A stretch of 49,367 nucleotides of DNA from an uncultured Ruminococcus sp. (GTDB lineage Bacteria > Bacillota > Clostridia > Oscillospirales > Acutalibacteraceae): NCBI GenBank assembly GCA_902785425.1, contig CACZYP010000003.1, forward strand, positions 1 to 49,367, read 5' to 3'. A program made the position numbers and the translations under genes. The notes under the pieces were generated by a model. That model was given only the letters and a program-made list of their open reading frames with translations, was not told the DNA's origin and did no database searches. Shown here piece after piece: positions 32,389 to 39,663 of the stretch. The stretch's first letter is position 1. Each line of letters begins with the position of its first letter.

Positions 32389-33153
32389 TCAGAGTATATT
32401 CCGTGCTGCTCCGAATTCTCTCTCAAAAGCTGCATAATTCTTATCGGGCGGTACGGCGAACACAACTTCTTTTACCTTTGTGTCACCGAACACCTCTCTG
32501 AAAGCACAGGCGACCGTTTCCGCTTTCTGCGCAAAAACTCCGCAGCCGTAAGCACCTGCGATCAGGATATCTACACCTTCCGTATCACAAATATCTCTGA
32601 TAAAACGAATTCTGTCTTTGAGGGCTTCTTCGTTTTCTTCTTCCGTGAATCTGCCCTTGCCGAGCATAACGGAACGATTGGGCGCTGCGCATGTGATAAC
32701 ATCGGCAGATACAAAGCTCTCATAATTATCACCGAAGAAATACACTTCGGGAGAATAGAGCGCTCTGTTCATGTATAGACCTCTGTTGTAATTTGCTTCG
32801 TTCCACTTGTAGTATTCGGGAAACTCACGAAGAATATTATACAAAAAAGAAGAATGGCATATAGCCTCCTCCTGAGCTACGGCTCCGTTTATAAATCCGC
32901 CTCCGGCATGCCTGTAGCTTGCGAAATTCATCACGGCAAGCCTGCCTTTACCGGCATTTCTTCTGATACTATCCTGAGAATAAGACTGTTCCAAAGCAAA
33001 CGAAGCGCTTCTTTCGGCTTTTTCTGCTCTCGAAAACTCTGTTGAGTAAAGATGCGTTTCCGCAATACTCTTTTTTATCTGATCGCCAAACAGCCTGTCC
33101 ATTGACTCCGTATGCTTTTCGGCAGTGTTTTTAAGCTGTTCTTTTCGTCCCAT
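32389..33153 (-). CDS. Bacterial poly(ADP-ribose) glycohydrolase (TIGR02452 family)
   Basis: A 254-residue cytosolic enzyme expected to remove ADP-ribose chains. It carries the PARG catalytic signature GGGFINGAVAQEE near residue 85 (GGG, seven residues, QEE), preceded by VMNFASYRHA, and the macrodomain-like phosphate loop AGAYGCGVFAQ near 200. The length matches the microbial-type PARG group. The ATG at 33153 has AAGGAGG upstream. It is the first gene of a probable operon with an isochorismatase-like hydrolase and a membrane protein. No PARP gene is visible in the window, so the source of ADP-ribose is unknown. Confidence 0.9.
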   Translation of the reverse strand: MGRKEQLKNTAEKHTESMDRLFGDQIKKSIAETHLYSTEFSRAEKAERSASFALEQSYSQDSIRRNAGKGRLAVMNFASYRHAGGGFINGAVAQEEAICHSSFLYNILREFPEYYKWNEANYNRGLYMNRALYSPEVYFFGDNYESFVSADVITCAAPNRSVMLGKGRFTEEENEEALKDRIRFIRDICDTEGVDILIAGAYGCGVFAQKAETVACAFREVFGDTKVKEVVFAVPPDKNYAAFEREFGAARNIL

Positions 33154-33245
33154 TTCATAACCTCCTTGGTTTTGTTTTTATTACTTTGAGAATTAAATAA
33201 TCGACTGATTCATCTTGATTTTTCAACTTGAATATCGGTATAATA

Positions 33246-33680
33246 CTACAGCTTCTTCTTAAAACAAATGATCCTGTTAGCCTCCTCAAAGCCCATAGCC
33301 ATATGAAAACTCAGGCTATCGGCATTATCGAGTTCACAATCGCCGGCAAACTCCGTGCAGCCTTTCTCCTTAGCCCATTTCTCACATTCCAAAAGCAGTT
33401 TTGCGGCATATCCTTTTCTGCGGTATTCTTCCAAAACAAATATTCCTTCAAGATATCCGACAGGTGAACTATGCGTACCTTCCACATAATCATAACGAAG
33501 CTGACACTGTGAAAAACCGACCGGTTTGTTTTCATCGTATTGGATAAAGCAAACTGAATCGTCATTTTGTGTCAATCGACGAAACAACTCTATTAGTGTG
33601 TTGAGGTTATTATCAGGCCACATACGAACCGCCAAATCTGCAAGTACATCAGCGTCCTCAATATCAGCTCGTTTGATCAT
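33246..33680 (-). CDS. GNAT acetyltransferase, aminoglycoside 6'-acetyltransferase-like
   Basis: A 144-residue cytosolic acetyl-CoA-dependent acetyltransferase. The acetyl-CoA loop YRRKGYAAKLL lies near residue 90, with YLEGIFVLEE before it and GFEEANRIICFKKKL at the end. RMWPDNN near residue 19 and the CTEFAGDCELDNADSLSFH segment resemble AAC(6')-I enzymes, so an aminoglycoside acetyltransferase ancestry is likely. Whether it confers resistance cannot be judged from sequence, as many chromosomal relatives do not. The ATG at 33680 has AGGAG upstream. It is oriented like the neighbouring gene at 33724, 43 bp away. Confidence 0.82.
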   Translation of the reverse strand: MIKRADIEDADVLADLAVRMWPDNNLNTLIELFRRLTQNDDSVCFIQYDENKPVGFSQCQLRYDYVEGTHSSPVGYLEGIFVLEEYRRKGYAAKLLLECEKWAKEKGCTEFAGDCELDNADSLSFHMAMGFEEANRIICFKKKL

Positions 33681-33723
33681 AGCTTATCTTTCTCCTGATT
33701 CATTCGGAAGCATAAAGAAAGCA

Positions 33724-34101
33724 TCAGTTTTCCATACACTCTTTATGATGATCCGTATATCCCGCTTCGTGAGCTTCTTCGATAGTTTTAAAGTAAACTC
33801 TGTTATACTCGGCAGGAAGCTCGCTGCAATCGATACTGTGCAGTTTTTTGCTGTGTATATTTGCAATATAGTGAAAATCCTCCACATTTTCTGTACTGGA
33901 TACACTTTCCACGAAATCAGAAACGGTTTCCGTATCGGACATTTTCTCCTCATTATCGGAAACTGTTTCGCTAACGGATATATTACTATCCGACTTAGAA
34001 ACGTTTTTTATATCAGTTCTGTTATTCCCTACCCAAAAACCTGCGAAAAAGAATATCAGAAAGGCAATAAAAACAACGATATATGCAGTTATTCTTTTCA
34101 T
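33724..34101 (-). CDS. Membrane-anchored protein with an Ada-like metal-binding domain
   Basis: A 125-residue protein. Residues 1-10 are basic, about 7-25 are a membrane segment, about 30-75 are a Ser/Glu-rich spacer, and 78-125 form a small domain of the kind seen in Ada N-termini and DNA-entry nucleases (YIANIHSKKLHSIDC, then VYFKTIEEAHEAGYTDHHKEC). In relatives a CxxC pair closes the metal site; here the first Cys of that pair is replaced by His (HHKEC). It is probably extracellular and held to the membrane. The ATG at 34101 follows GGAGGTC. Its function is unknown. Confidence 0.7.
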   Translation of the reverse strand: MKRITAYIVVFIAFLIFFFAGFWVGNNRTDIKNVSKSDSNISVSETVSDNEEKMSDTETVSDFVESVSSTENVEDFHYIANIHSKKLHSIDCSELPAEYNRVYFKTIEEAHEAGYTDHHKECMEN

Positions 34102-34126
34102 TTTATTGACCTCCATTCGTTATAGA

Positions 34127-35485
34127 TCATGGTTTTCTTGACATCGATGCAACCGTCTCCACATGCTGCGTTCTCGGGAACATATCAACAGGCGTAACGT
34201 TCTTTGTGATGTAGCCCTTTTCCGCAAAGATCTTCAAGTCACGGGCGAGCGTTTCGGGGTCGCATGAAACATACACTACACGGTCGGGCGACATTGAAGC
34301 TATCGACTCGATAACAGAAGCGTCGCAGCCTTTGCGGGGCGGATCGATAACTACAACATCGGGGCGGGTGCCTCGCTTCAGAAGCTCTGCTGCCGCCTTT
34401 GCTGCATCGGCGCACATGAACTCTGCGTTCGTGATACCGTTTACCCTTGCGTTTTCACGGGCGTTCTCTATCGCTTCGGGAATGATCTCAACTCCGATAA
34501 GATCTTTGACATTTTTCGCCATCGAAAGACCTATCGTACCTGCGCCGCAGTAAAGATCTATGAGCAGCTCATTTCCCGTAAGCTCTGCACACTGTGCGGC
34601 AATTGAGTAAAGGTGCTCCGTCTGATCGTGGTTTATCTGGTAAAACGAAAGCGGAGATATATTGAATTTCAAGCCGCAAAGCTCGTCCGTTATCATGCCG
34701 CTGCCGAATATCGTTTTGCATGTTTTGCCGAGAATGACATTTGTCTTATCTTTGTTTACGTTAATAACAACGCTTGTAACGCCGCAGTCAAGGTCCGTCA
34801 GGCGCTTTACAAGCTCGTCCTTATAAGGAAGGGTGTCGCCGTTTATCACAAGACAGACCATGACCTCGCCGCTGCTAAAACCTTTTCGCATATACAGATG
34901 CCGCAAAAGACCCGTGTGTGTTTCTTCGTTATACACACTCACGCCGTTTTCTTCGACCCATGAACGCACCGCTTTTGCAATTGCGTTCATATCGTCGGGC
35001 TGGAGTTTACACTCGCCCGTGCCGACAATACGGTGGCTGTGGCTGCCGTAAAATCCCATGCAAACAGCGCCGTTTTTGTCTCTGCCTATGGGTATCTGCG
35101 TTTTGTTTCTGTAGCCGTCGGGATATTCGCCGCCTACTATATCATTCATGTGAAAATCTTCGAGTCCGCCTATTCTTGTCAGCGCATCATAAACTCTTTG
35201 CTTTTTTATTTTCAGTTCTTCATCATAAGAGATATGGCGGAATACGCAGCCACCGCACTTTGTGTAGCAGTCACAGTCCGGCTCGATACGCCTTCCGGAG
35301 GGAGATACAAGCTCTTCGATCTTAGCAAATGCGTAGTTTTTCTTGACCTTCAATATACGTGCGTTTATCTTATCGCCGACAGCAGTCATCGGTACAAAAA
35401 CAGCCATGCCGTCAACACGCCCGATACCGCTGCCCTGCCCTGTTATGTCGGTTATCTCTAATGGGATCACGTCGTTTTTTTTCAT
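34127..35485 (-). CDS. rlmD: 23S rRNA (uracil-C5)-methyltransferase, RlmD/RumA family
   Basis: Methylates a uracil of 23S rRNA (U1939 type); cytosolic. The protein has 452 residues. An N-terminal TRAM-like domain spans 1-60, followed by a 4Fe-4S cysteine set (CDCYTKCGGC near 69-78). The C-terminal SAM domain has DLYCGAGTIGL near 303, VIDPPRKGC near 381 with the catalytic region, and YVSCDPETLARDL near 405. Firmicute members may act at U747 as well as U1939, so RlmCD is possible. The start at 35485 (MKKNDVIPLEI) matches the family; the upstream extension MSIFNC comes from the repeat. The ribosome binding site AAGGGG is rather distant (13 bases). Confidence 0.92.
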   Translation of the reverse strand: MKKNDVIPLEITDITGQGSGIGRVDGMAVFVPMTAVGDKINARILKVKKNYAFAKIEELVSPSGRRIEPDCDCYTKCGGCVFRHISYDEELKIKKQRVYDALTRIGGLEDFHMNDIVGGEYPDGYRNKTQIPIGRDKNGAVCMGFYGSHSHRIVGTGECKLQPDDMNAIAKAVRSWVEENGVSVYNEETHTGLLRHLYMRKGFSSGEVMVCLVINGDTLPYKDELVKRLTDLDCGVTSVVINVNKDKTNVILGKTCKTIFGSGMITDELCGLKFNISPLSFYQINHDQTEHLYSIAAQCAELTGNELLIDLYCGAGTIGLSMAKNVKDLIGVEIIPEAIENARENARVNGITNAEFMCADAAKAAAELLKRGTRPDVVVIDPPRKGCDASVIESIASMSPDRVVYVSCDPETLARDLKIFAEKGYITKNVTPVDMFPRTQHVETVASMSRKP

Positions 35486-35506
35486 TGTAAAATATACGCC
35501 CCTTCT

Positions 35507-35759
35507 TGGCAATGGACAATTGAAAATTGACAATGGACAATTGCGGTAAGGCTCACTGCGTTCGCCTTCCTTTTAGTGTGGAATGTGGAGTGTGGAATTA
35601 AGGAAGCACTTCGTGCTTGATTTGTATTAGTATAATCAGACTTTACACATCTCTCTCGGCAGCGAATAAAGTTTATCTTTGCAAAAAATATTACAATCCA
35701 ACTCGCCGCAGGCGAATTCCGCAATTGTCCATTATCAATTGTCCATTGTCAATTGATAT
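35507..35759. repeat. Modular intergenic repeat, copy 7
   Basis: Order: AATTGAC tract, block GGTAAGGCTCACTGCG, GTGGAATGTGGA tract, hairpin GAAGCAC/GTGCTTG, conserved body in forward orientation, hairpin AACTCGCC/GGCGAATT (one changed pair), AATTGTC tract. Together with the palindrome at 35755-35788 and the murC promoter it fills 35486-35930. Confidence 0.85.
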
Positions 35760-35788
35760 CATAATCTTATTTATAAGATTATGATATC
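35755..35788. promoter_or_regulatory. Perfect 34-bp palindrome upstream of murC
   Basis: GATATCATAATCTTA, loop TTTA, TAAGATTATGATATC: 15 perfectly inverted bases per arm, entirely A/T rich. It lies 67 bp before the murC -35. It is either an operator or a weak hairpin at the end of the repeat; there is no adjacent T-run. Confidence 0.5.
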
Positions 35789-35854
35789 ATAAACTCTTGC
35801 CCGTTTCAACCAAAAAGTAATCTTGGAACTGCAATTTGTCTTATATTATTTATG

Positions 35855-35883
35855 TTGCTATTTTTTTTAAAATGATATATAAT
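35855..35883 (+). promoter_or_regulatory. Promoter of murC
   Basis: -35 TTGCTA (35855-35860), 17-base A/T-rich spacer, -10 TATAAT (35878-35883). Confidence 0.65.
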
Positions 35884-35930
35884 ATGTTTTACGGAATTCT
35901 TGCAATAAACATTTTAAGAGGTGCTTGAAA

Positions 35931-37334
35931 TTGTATATAGATAAAAAATGCGACAGATCGTATGATGATATTCTTGATAAAATCAAAAGAGTACACTTTA
36001 TCGGCATAGGCGGTTCGGGTATGTGTCCGCTTGCAGAGATCATGCTTTCAAAGGGCTATGAGGTAAGCGGCTCCGATATGAATGACGGCGACACACTGCA
36101 GCGCATCATCGGCTACGGCGTTCCCGTTTATATGGGTCACAAAGCGGAGAACATCAAAGGCGCAGAGCTTGTTGTTTACACGGCTGCCGTTAAAAGCGAC
36201 AACCCCGAGCTTGCAGCAGCCCGTGAGCAGGGTATCCCGACGCTTGAACGTTCCGTTATGCTCGGCGTGCTTGCAAGACGCTACAAAAACACTGTAGCTG
36301 TTTCGGGAACACACGGCAAGACAACTACCACAGCTATGCTTTCGCAGATACTTATCGGAAGCGGTTTCGAGCCTACAGCCGTTATCGGCGGCAAGCTGCC
36401 TGCTATCGGCGGCAACAGCCATGTCGGCACATCGGAGATCATGGTGTGCGAAGCGTGCGAATACGTTGATTCGTTCATTCAGATAACACCTGCCGTTGCG
36501 ATCATTCTGAACGTTGACGCAGATCACCTCGACTACTTTGAAAATCTTGACAACATAAAGAATTCGTTCCGCAAATTCGTGGCTCAGACAAGCGACTGCG
36601 TTGTTGTAAACGGCGACGACGAGAATTCTCTCGACTGCGTGACGGAGCATAAAAATGTCATCACATTCGGCTTCGGCGACAACAACGAATACAAAGCTGT
36701 TATGACCTCGCCCGAATCGACTGTTTACGATGCTTTCGATCTCTATCACGACGGCGAAAAGCTCTGCAATATCGAGCTTTCCGTTCCCGGCAAGCACAAC
36801 GTTTACAATGCTCTTGCTGCTGCGGCTGCTGCTCACTATCTCGGTGTTCCTGCCGATAAGATCGCACAGAATCTTCATGAATTTCTCGGCGTACACCGCC
36901 GCTTCGAGATCCTCGGCAAGCACTGCGGCGTGACTGTTGCTGATGATTTTGCTCATCACCCGACAGAGATCAAAGCTGCTCTCACCGCTGCGATGGGCAT
37001 GGGCTTCAACAAGGTATGGAACGTATTCCAGCCGCACACATTCTCAAGAACAGCGATGCTTCTTGACGATTTCGCCGAAGCTCTCTCGATCGTAGATGAG
37101 GCGGTTATCCTTGAGATACTCCCCGTAAGAGAGACGAACACGTACAACATCTACAACACCGACCTCGGCAAAAAAGTGCCCGGCTCGAAGTGCATCGACA
37201 CATTTGAAGATGCCGCAAAGTACGTTTGCGAAAACGCAAAAGACGGCGACCTCATTCTCACAATGGGCGGCGGCAACGTTTACATGTGCGCCAATCTCAT
37301 CAACAAGATGCTTGAAGAGAAAGAGAACGCTTGA
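35931..37334 (+). CDS. murC: UDP-N-acetylmuramate--L-alanine ligase
   Basis: Adds L-Ala to UDP-MurNAc, the first peptide step of peptidoglycan precursor synthesis; cytosolic. 467 residues, full length. The N-terminal UDP-binding motif is VHFIGIGGSGMCPLAE near 21, the ATP loop GTHGKTTTTAML near 124, and the C-terminal ligase-domain signature DDFAHHPTEIKAAL near 340. No ATG is available: AAGAGG lies nine bases before TTG at 35931, which I prefer to TTG at 35925 (only four bases away). It has its own promoter and terminator and is monocistronic, outside any dcw cluster seen here. Confidence 0.96.
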   Translation: MYIDKKCDRSYDDILDKIKRVHFIGIGGSGMCPLAEIMLSKGYEVSGSDMNDGDTLQRIIGYGVPVYMGHKAENIKGAELVVYTAAVKSDNPELAAAREQGIPTLERSVMLGVLARRYKNTVAVSGTHGKTTTTAMLSQILIGSGFEPTAVIGGKLPAIGGNSHVGTSEIMVCEACEYVDSFIQITPAVAIILNVDADHLDYFENLDNIKNSFRKFVAQTSDCVVVNGDDENSLDCVTEHKNVITFGFGDNNEYKAVMTSPESTVYDAFDLYHDGEKLCNIELSVPGKHNVYNALAAAAAAHYLGVPADKIAQNLHEFLGVHRRFEILGKHCGVTVADDFAHHPTEIKAALTAAMGMGFNKVWNVFQPHTFSRTAMLLDDFAEALSIVDEAVILEILPVRETNTYNIYNTDLGKKVPGSKCIDTFEDAAKYVCENAKDGDLILTMGGGNVYMCANLINKMLEEKENA

Positions 37335-37358
37335 TAATTATTCTATTTGAAAAAAAAT

Positions 37359-37390
37359 GTCCCTGTCCGCTTATCGGGCAGGGTTTTTCT
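37359..37390 (+). terminator. Terminator of murC
   Basis: Stem CCCTGTCCG/CGGGCAGGG (one mismatch) followed by TTTTTCTT. Confidence 0.85.
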
Positions 37391-37460
37391 TGTTCATCAC
37401 TATTCCAAACTATGGATAAACAGCACAATTTGAGTACCATTTTTTTGGAATAATCATTAA

Positions 37461-37489
37461 TTGAAATTGCAGCCTCGAAATGGTAGAAT
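37461..37489 (+). promoter_or_regulatory. Promoter of the CotH-dockerin gene
   Basis: -35 TTGAAA (37461-37466), 17-base spacer ending in TGG, -10 TAGAAT (37484-37489); leader of about 85 nt. Confidence 0.65.
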
Positions 37490-37580
37490 AGCTTTAAGCG
37501 TTAATCATTTAGTGTGGTGCCGTCTTAAAGTGCCCACTTTACACTTATACTTTTATTATTTATTCAGGGAGGCATATTTC

Positions 37581-39608
37581 ATGAAAAAATCAACAGCGGC
37601 TCTGCTTGCAGCCGCAATGGTGATCGGTGCGGTATCGGCGGCGCCGGTCACTGCATCAGCGGAAGACGATGCTGCCGGCGAAGCGGTGCTTTCGTTCAAG
37701 CCGGAAAAAGCTCTTTACGCCCACGCTGTGACCGACAGCAAAGAAAAAGATGCCTGGTGCGCATGGCAGTGCGAACACACAGACGAGCTTGAAGAAGTGA
37801 ATGTAAACACGAAGTATTTCTTCATGCCGTCGTCGGTTGACGGCACATCGGCAGAGCTTTACAATGCCGGCGATCAGGCTGTAACTATCGGCTCTACGGA
37901 GATCAAAGCCGGAGAAACGGCTCTGTTTGATTATGAGCTTGGAAAAGAGTACACCGTTGTGTTTGACGGCGAGGATATAACGGTATCGTTCCTGCGCTCA
38001 ACTGCGGAGGCGGCTATATACGTCAACAACAGCAACGCTGACGACAACGGCACAGACCTTTTCACCTACCTTACGAAGAGCAAAAGCAACTCCGCAAAGG
38101 CAACGGGCGCAATAGTTAACGCCGACGGCACGGTTGACAACACGCCTATCAAAAAGATAAAAGGCAGAGGCAACACAACGTGGCAGAAAACAAAGAAGCC
38201 TTTCAACATCACATATGACGGCAAGGTTTCCGTTGCAGGCATGGAAAAGGGCAAAAAATACTCGCTGCTTGCAAATTATCAGGACGACTCGCTTTCAAGA
38301 AACCGTTTTCTTTATGATCTGTCCGACGCAGTAGGTATCCCCTACGCTTCCGAATCACGCTATGTTGATTTCTACATTGACGGCTGCTACTTTGGCTCAT
38401 ATCAGATAGCACAGAAGATCGAGGTAGGTTCATCGGAAGTAGTCAACGATATTGACGATGAAGCTTATCTTGCTGAGGACGGCAAAACTGTCAACGAAGA
38501 TTTCCCGTTCGTTGTGGAGATCGACCCGAGCGCTTCAAGCGACGACTACACCGTAAAAGCTTCGGACGGTTCTACGCTCACGATAAAAAGCCCCGAGCTT
38601 TCAAGCGGCGATCCGGGCTATGGCGAAGTAAAGGCATACGTAAAAAAGAAGTACAACGATTTCAGCAATGCGTGCGCAAATCCCGACAAAAAGGATCTCA
38701 GCGAGTATGCCGATATCGATTCCGTTGCGAAGCTGTATCTTATCAACGAGCTTGGAAAAAACTGGGACTCCGGCGTTGCAAGCACGTTCTTTACGTATAA
38801 GCAGGACAGCGACGGCAAATATAAATTCTTCGGTTCACCCGTATGGGACTACGACAACTCTCTCGGCAACGCAAACGGCATAGCGGGCGACCTGAACAAG
38901 TTCGGCGTAAAGGACTACACCGAATACACCGGTTGGTGGTGCGAGTACAAGGGCAGACGAAAAGGCTCGAAAACATCAAGTAACATCATGAGCAACATTG
39001 CCGTTAACAAGTACATCAAAGAGGTCGTTCCGACTATATGGTTCGAGGAATTCGTTCCTGCAATGCAGCATTTTGACGGCAGCGCTTTCAACGAGGATAT
39101 CGACCGTGAATTCTACACAGCAGACAAGTATTACGCACTTATAAACGGTTCGGCGGAGATGAACTACAAAAGCGGCTGGCTTATCAACACAGGCGACTGG
39201 ATAGCCGACCACTCAAGCCTTAACAAGGCGCACTTTGACTACAAAACAGGCGAATACTCCGCTTATCCCACAAAGCAGATATACCCCCAAACATTCGAGG
39301 GCATGTACAATTACGCCGTTGCATGGTTCGAGAGCCGTGCGGCGTGGTTATCGTCTCAGTTCTATGACGACTACAAGAAGAGCCTGAATACGGGACTTCT
39401 CGGCGATGCAAACGGCGACGGCGCCGTAAACTCCGAAGACGCTCTTACCATACTGAGAGCATCGATAGAGCTTGAAAAGATACCCGACGAGCTTATCCCC
39501 TGCGCCGACATCAACGGCGACAGCACGATCGACACAAGCGACGCAGTTTCGGTACTCAGATATTCCGTAGGCTTTGACGACGGCCTGAATATCGGATTAA
39601 CGAAATAA
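37581..39608 (+). CDS. Secreted CotH-kinase-like protein with C-terminal dockerin
   Basis: A 675-residue exported protein. A signal peptide ends near VTASAED. The CotH domain spans about 150-550: KGRGNTTWQKTKKPFNI near 195, SLLANYQDDSLSRNRF near 227, YVDFYIDGCYFGSYQIAQKI near 263, and VWDYDNSLGN near 413 with the Asp expected to bind metal. A complete dockerin closes the protein (GDANGDGAVNSEDALTILRAS and ADINGDSTIDTSDAVSVLRYS). CotH proteins are protein kinases of the spore coat in Bacillus, but dockerin-bearing members occur in cellulosomal Clostridia, where their role is open. The ATG at 37581 follows AGGGAGG. It converges with the transglutaminase-like gene across a shared terminator. Confidence 0.9.
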   Translation: MKKSTAALLAAAMVIGAVSAAPVTASAEDDAAGEAVLSFKPEKALYAHAVTDSKEKDAWCAWQCEHTDELEEVNVNTKYFFMPSSVDGTSAELYNAGDQAVTIGSTEIKAGETALFDYELGKEYTVVFDGEDITVSFLRSTAEAAIYVNNSNADDNGTDLFTYLTKSKSNSAKATGAIVNADGTVDNTPIKKIKGRGNTTWQKTKKPFNITYDGKVSVAGMEKGKKYSLLANYQDDSLSRNRFLYDLSDAVGIPYASESRYVDFYIDGCYFGSYQIAQKIEVGSSEVVNDIDDEAYLAEDGKTVNEDFPFVVEIDPSASSDDYTVKASDGSTLTIKSPELSSGDPGYGEVKAYVKKKYNDFSNACANPDKKDLSEYADIDSVAKLYLINELGKNWDSGVASTFFTYKQDSDGKYKFFGSPVWDYDNSLGNANGIAGDLNKFGVKDYTEYTGWWCEYKGRRKGSKTSSNIMSNIAVNKYIKEVVPTIWFEEFVPAMQHFDGSAFNEDIDREFYTADKYYALINGSAEMNYKSGWLINTGDWIADHSSLNKAHFDYKTGEYSAYPTKQIYPQTFEGMYNYAVAWFESRAAWLSSQFYDDYKKSLNTGLLGDANGDGAVNSEDALTILRASIELEKIPDELIPCADINGDSTIDTSDAVSVLRYSVGFDDGLNIGLTK

Positions 39609-39624
39609 AACAACAGATGAAAAA

Positions 39625-39663
39625 GCGCTCCGCACCATCATCGGTACGGAGCGCCGTTTTGTT
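39625..39663 (+). terminator. Bidirectional terminator between convergent genes
   Basis: Stem GCGCTCCG/CGGAGCGC extended inwards by CC/GG, T-run on both strands. It serves CotH-dockerin (plus) and could hold the end of the transglutaminase-like gene (minus), whose stop is at its edge. Confidence 0.8.

Noticed and set aside
36048-37037. A 329-codon minus-strand frame inside murC
   Set aside because: murC motifs are on the plus strand; the opposite frame shows no recognisable domain or ribosome binding site.
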